In this document: positions 63,583 to 64,000 of the stretch, piece by piece
How the letters are laid out: every line of letters starts with the position of its first letter
Position numbering within the stretch: the first letter of the stretch is position 1
Origin: Dendrolimus kikuchii
Taxonomy: Eukaryota > Arthropoda > Insecta > Lepidoptera > Lasiocampidae
Direction: 5' to 3'
Assembly: GCA_019925095.2 (NCBI GenBank)
Contig: CM034406.1
Coordinates: 17,050,388 to 17,114,387, forward strand
Length of the DNA: 64,000 nucleotides
Program-made: the position numbers and the translations under genes
The notes under the pieces: generated by a model
Databases searched by the model: none
Seen by the model: the letters and a program-made list of their open reading frames with translations, nothing else
Told to the model about the DNA's origin: nothing

Positions 63583-63812
63583 TTTATTTTATTGCATGCG
63601 TTCAGCAGATAGGCAGACGGCCGACTTGATGGAAAGCGGTTACCATCGCCTATGGACATTTGCAACACCAAAGGCTACAAATGCGCTGTTGCTCTCTTAA
63701 GGAAGACTGGAACCTGGTCACTAATGCCGGAACACAACTTAAGGTTGTTATGACGGCATACACTAGACAAGGGGTGGTAGCCATCCAGTTGGTCACATAT
63801 TCTACCACCTGG
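63583..63812 (-). repeat. R300 repeat, copy 12, 5'-truncated
   Basis: Has the A-rich tail side (tttttattttattgcatgcg) and runs to ctaccacctggc, lacking the roughly 80 bases that contain the hairpin end. Confidence 0.85.
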
Positions 63813-64000
63813 CAATTTCTTTAGAACGTCTGAATGCTCAAGGTTACGTCCGCGACTAACTTTCCTTATCCAGATACATTGTAAGCGACGCCCCTCAGCC
63901 GCGACTTATAATATACACACACCTTTAATATTTGCTGTCCTTCTCTCACTTATTACTAGAAATTGTGCCACAGTAGCTGTAATACTCGAGCTACCTGATA
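63813..64000. other. Window end, nothing recognised
   Basis: Short unassigned sequence after R300 copy 12. Confidence 0.4.

Overview
The window looks like a lepidopteran (moth or butterfly) nuclear scaffold. Three things point that way. It is packed with short Helitrons that begin TCTATACTAATAT and end CTAG between a host A and T. It carries Jockey-type, CR1-type and RTE-like non-LTR retrotransposons and tRNA-derived SINEs. Host genes are sparse, intron-containing and AT-rich. No prokaryotic features, CRISPR arrays, rRNA or convincing functional tRNA genes were seen.

Host genes. Two minus-strand genes are supported. The first (CDS 22,310-24,349, 5' exon near 26 kb) encodes a 679-residue, apparently disordered, unnamed protein with a basic nuclear-localisation-like patch, four Y-x-N-[IL] motifs, two NPF motifs and a KVRF motif. 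The second (exons 36,651-36,792 and 31,051-31,299) encodes the C-terminal part of a CRAL-TRIO (alpha-tocopherol transfer protein-like) lipid-binding protein; its upstream exons were not found here. Weaker exon candidates lie at 30.4-30.5 kb (minus), 4.7-5.0 kb (CpG-rich, minus) and 61.1-61.6 kb (plus, split by a retrotransposon).

Mobile DNA. About 64 kb holds: a nearly complete Jockey-type element with two open ORFs (41.2-46.4 kb); a second Jockey copy nested in a Harbinger-type element (34.2-35.9 kb); a decayed CR1-type element (57.4-61.05 kb); the C-terminal part of another non-LTR element (18.8-19.9 kb) plus three smaller relatives; at least twelve Helitron copies; two solo LTRs with TGTTACGA/TCGTAACA ends; a deleted mariner-like element with a retrotransposon stub inside it; several terminal-inverted-repeat MITEs; five copies of one LINE tail, four of them with 9-12 bp target-site duplications; and twelve copies of one roughly 300-bp repeat, called R300 here.

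The most informative structures are nested insertions whose pre-insertion site survives elsewhere in the same window (two Helitrons, one R300 in an LTR), a LINE tail inserted just upstream of a CRAL-TRIO splice acceptor whose target-site duplication rebuilt the acceptor tract, a 43-unit 9-bp minisatellite inside a Helitron, and a spliced upstream ORF whose stop overlaps the main start codon as ATGA. I do not see a new multi-gene system; R300 is the most plausible under-described element. All coordinates and family names come from reading the sequence by eye; nothing was searched or aligned by program.
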